This document shows positions 62,114 to 64,000 of a stretch of 64,000 nt of DNA, one piece after another. This DNA is from Leclercia pneumoniae. Lineage in GTDB: Bacteria > Pseudomonadota > Gammaproteobacteria > Enterobacterales > Enterobacteriaceae. A program made the position numbers and the translations under genes. The stretch lies in NCBI RefSeq assembly GCF_017348915.1, contig NZ_CP071383.1, positions 806,001 to 870,000 of the forward strand. Direction: 5' to 3'. Below the pieces are notes generated by a model. It had not been told where the DNA came from and did not search any database. It saw only the letters and a program-made list of their open reading frames with translations. How positions within the stretch are numbered: the stretch's first letter is position 1; each line of letters opens with the position of its first letter.

Positions 62114-63358
62114 ATGACCCAGGCGAATCTCAGCGAAATTCTCTTCAAACCCAAATTCAAACATCCGGAAACCTCGACCCTGGTTCGCCGCTTCAACAGT
62201 GGCACAGAGCAGCAGGTGCAGTCCGCGCTGGATGGCAAAAATATTCCTCACTGGTATCGCATGATTAACCGCCTGATGTGGATTTGGCGCGGGATCGATC
62301 CGCGTGAAATTCTGGAGGTGCAGGCGCGCATTGTGATGAGTGATGCCGAGCGTACCGATCCGGAACTGTACGACACGGTGGTGGGATATCGTGGCGGCAA
62401 CTGGATCTATGAGTGGGCAAAACAGGCGATGCTCTGGCAGCAGAAAGCCACGCAGGAGCCAGACCCGGCCCTCAGCGGCCAGCACTGGCTGCACGCCGCC
62501 GACCTTTACAGTATCGCGGCGTATCCGCATCTGAAGGGCGATGAGCTGGCAGAGCAGGCGCAGGCGCTGGCGAATCGCGCCTATCAGGAGGCCGCGCAGC
62601 ACCTGCCGGGGCGGATACGTGAAATCGAATTCACCATTCCCGGCGGCCCCTCCGTGACCGGATTCCTGCATATGCCCGCAGGCGAGGGTCCCTTCCCGAC
62701 GGTTATGATGTGCGGCGGCCTCGATTCTCTGCAGACCGATTATTACAGCCTTTATGAACGCTATTTCGCCCCGCAGGGCGTCGCGATGCTCACCCTGGAT
62801 ATGCCCTCTATTGGCTTCTCTTCGAAATGGAAGCTGACCCAGGATTCAAGCTTGCTCCATCAGCACGCCCTGAGATCGCTGGAAAAAAATCCCTGGGTCG
62901 ATCATACCCGCGTCGCGGCATTTGGTTTCCGTTTTGGTGCGAACGTGGCGGTGCGTCTGGCCTATCTGGAGTCGTCACGCCTGAAGGCGGTGGCCTGTCT
63001 CGGTCCGGTCGTCCACGCCCTGCTTAGCGAACCCGCCCGGCAGGGGGGCGTGCCAGAGATGTATCTGGATGTGCTCGCCAGCCGCCTGGGCATGCAGCAA
63101 GCCTCCGACGAGGCGCTGCGCATCGAGCTCAACCGTTATTCGTTAAAAACGCAGGGCTTGCTGGGGCGACGCTGCCCAACGCCGATGCTCTCGGGCTACT
63201 GGAAGAACGATCCATTCAGCCCGGAAGAGGAGTCACGTTTAATCACCTCGTCATCTGTCGATGGCAAGCTGCTGGAGGTGCCGTTTAGCCCGGTTTACCA
63301 GAATTTTGACAAAGCACTGCAGCAAATCTCGCGTTGGATCCATCAGAGATTGTGTTGA
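62114..63358 (+). CDS. frsA: FrsA (YafA), alpha/beta-hydrolase-fold fermentation-respiration switch protein
   Basis: The 414-residue protein matches FrsA over its full length. The alpha/beta hydrolase core is at about residues 170-410, with [20 protein letters not shown] and the segment [16 protein letters not shown] where a nucleophile elbow would be; the expected Ser is replaced by Arg, so esterase activity is uncertain. In E. coli it binds phosphotransferase protein IIA-Glc and shifts metabolism between respiration and fermentation. The ATG follows GAGGCAG. Confidence 0.93.
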   Translation: MTQANLSEILFKPKFKHPETSTLVRRFNSGTEQQVQSALDGKNIPHWYRMINRLMWIWRGIDPREILEVQARIVMSDAERTDPELYDTVVGYRGGNWIYEWAKQAMLWQQKATQEPDPALSGQHWLHAADLYSIAAYPHLKGDELAEQAQALANRAYQEAAQHLPGRIREIEFTIPGGPSVTGFLHMPAGEGPFPTVMMCGGLDSLQTDYYSLYERYFAPQGVAMLTLDMPSIGFSSKWKLTQDSSLLHQHALRSLEKNPWVDHTRVAAFGFRFGANVAVRLAYLESSRLKAVACLGPVVHALLSEPARQGGVPEMYLDVLASRLGMQQASDEALRIELNRYSLKTQGLLGRRCPTPMLSGYWKNDPFSPEEESRLITSSSVDGKLLEVPFSPVYQNFDKALQQISRWIHQRLC

Positions 63359-63415
63359 TTGATTGCTAATTTTTTGTGGTTTGGTAAAACAGTGGCTTCA
63401 CAAAAGGAGATCGCA

Positions 63416-63817
63416 ATGACGTTACCGAGTGGACATCCGAAAAGTAGAATGATCAAAAAGTTCATGGCTCTTGGCCCGTACATCCGGGAAGAGCAGTGCG
63501 AAGGGGCACGCTTTTTTTTCGATTGCCTGGCAGTTTGCGTCAATGTTAAGCCCGCGCCGGAAAAGCGCGAATTCTGGGGCTGGTGGATGGAGATGGAAGC
63601 AGAAGAGAGCCGATTTACTTACAGCTACCAGTTTGGTCTGTTTGATAAAGATGGGCACTGGCAGGCGGTCGCCATTAAAGATCCCGAGGTGGTGCAGCGT
63701 CTGGAACACACCCTGCGTGAATTCCATGAAAAAGCACGCACTCTGCTGGCAAGTTTTGAACTGAAACTGGAACCTGCCGATGATTTCACCAATCAACCGG
63801 TGAAACTTACCGCCTGA
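63416..63817 (+). CDS. crl: Crl, sigma-S activator
   Basis: The 133-residue protein binds sigma-S and helps its assembly with RNA polymerase core in early stationary phase, thereby favouring curli and other sigma-S genes. The segments [37 protein letters not shown] and [20 protein letters not shown] are close to E. coli Crl. I chose the ATG at 63416, preceded by AAAAGGAGA. It is intact and not interrupted by an insertion. It is convergent with phoE. Confidence 0.96.
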   Translation: MTLPSGHPKSRMIKKFMALGPYIREEQCEGARFFFDCLAVCVNVKPAPEKREFWGWWMEMEAEESRFTYSYQFGLFDKDGHWQAVAIKDPEVVQRLEHTLREFHEKARTLLASFELKLEPADDFTNQPVKLTA

Positions 63818-63839
63818 TCGCGGGGTCACCAATACAAAA

Positions 63840-63877
63840 TAAAAAAGCCCGGCGCTCTGGCAGCCGGGCTTTTTTTT
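63840..63877. terminator. Bidirectional terminator between crl and phoE
   Basis: AGCCCGGC and GCCGGGCT form the stem, with A and T runs on its two sides. It lies between the stops of convergent crl and phoE. Confidence 0.9.
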
Positions 63878-63885
63878 AGTATGAA

Positions 63886-64000
63886 TTAGAACTGGTAGGT
63901 CATACCTAGGGCAACGATGTCGTCGCTGCTCACGCCCAGCGCATTATCGTCGTCGATCTGGTTGATTTTATAATCAACAAACGCGGACATGTTTTTGTTG
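63886..64000 (-). CDS. phoE: Outer-membrane porin PhoE (C-terminal end, rest outside window)
   Basis: The visible end reads [20 protein letters not shown] ... [12 protein letters not shown] and stops at 63886. The C-terminal Phe and alternating pattern are those of general porins; the YKINQ(I/L)D segment and position next to crl point to PhoE, the phosphate-starvation porin. Only about 37 residues are seen, so the start and Pho boxes are outside. Confidence 0.85.
   Translation of the reverse strand, partial: NKNMSAFVDYKINQIDDDNALGVSSDDIVALGMTYQF

Overview
This window is core chromosome of a member of the Enterobacteriaceae, most likely from the Enterobacter / Lelliottia / Leclercia / Kosakonia side of the family. 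The gene order from lpxD to phoE is that of the E. coli 'yae-yaf' region, most proteins keep their E. coli length and start, and the rRNA genes are enterobacterial. It is not E. coli or Salmonella: an nqr operon lies between yafK and dinB, and an oligopeptide-type ABC transporter operon follows the aspV tRNA gene. The genus call is inference from the 16S sequence and synteny.

Positions 1-16309 hold the end of lpxD, then fabZ-lpxA-lpxB-rnhB-dnaE-accA (lipid A, fatty acid and replication genes, several of them overlapping), ldcC, yaeR, tilS, the opposed rof/yaeP pair, yaeQ-arfB-nlpE and proS. Positions 16422-20918 hold rcsF-trmO, the methionine uptake operon metNIQ with a MetJ operator, and gmhB. 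Positions 20949-26600 are a complete rRNA operon (rrnH position): tandem P1/P2 promoters, boxA, 16S, tRNA-Ile, tRNA-Ala, 23S, 5S, tRNA-Asp and a terminator.

Right after the rRNA operon, a complete 1229-bp IS3-family element (26745-27973) interrupts dkgB after its eighth codon begins, with a 3-bp GTC target duplication. By chance the IS end supplies an in-frame ATG, so the rest of dkgB still has an open frame with a replaced N-terminus. Next come yafC, a divergent MFS exporter, yafD, a full-length yafE, mltD, gloB, yafS, rnhA, dnaQ and a second tRNA-Asp gene (aspV).

The accessory block 37341-45545 starts with an AT-rich control region holding three palindromes. It continues with an apparent operon: FCD-type GntR regulator, two Dpp/Opp-like ATPases, a periplasmic binding protein, two permeases and a gamma-glutamyltransferase homologue without a signal peptide. 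The arrangement suggests uptake of gamma-glutamyl peptides or glutathione-like compounds and their hydrolysis in the cytoplasm. Core synteny resumes with yafV, fadE (FadR box), gmhA, yafJ and yafK.

The nqrABCDEF-nqrM operon (51650-57705) encodes the sodium-pumping NADH:quinone oxidoreductase. A possible 42-codon leader frame ends 4 bases before nqrA. It is followed by an exported GDPD-like protein that has lost several catalytic residues, dinB with a LexA box, pepD, gpt, frsA, crl and the 3' end of phoE. I saw no prophage, CRISPR array, restriction or toxin-antitoxin genes. The least expected items are the IS-dkgB fusion frame, the aspV-linked peptide operon and its palindromes, the nqr leader frame and the degenerate GDPD protein.
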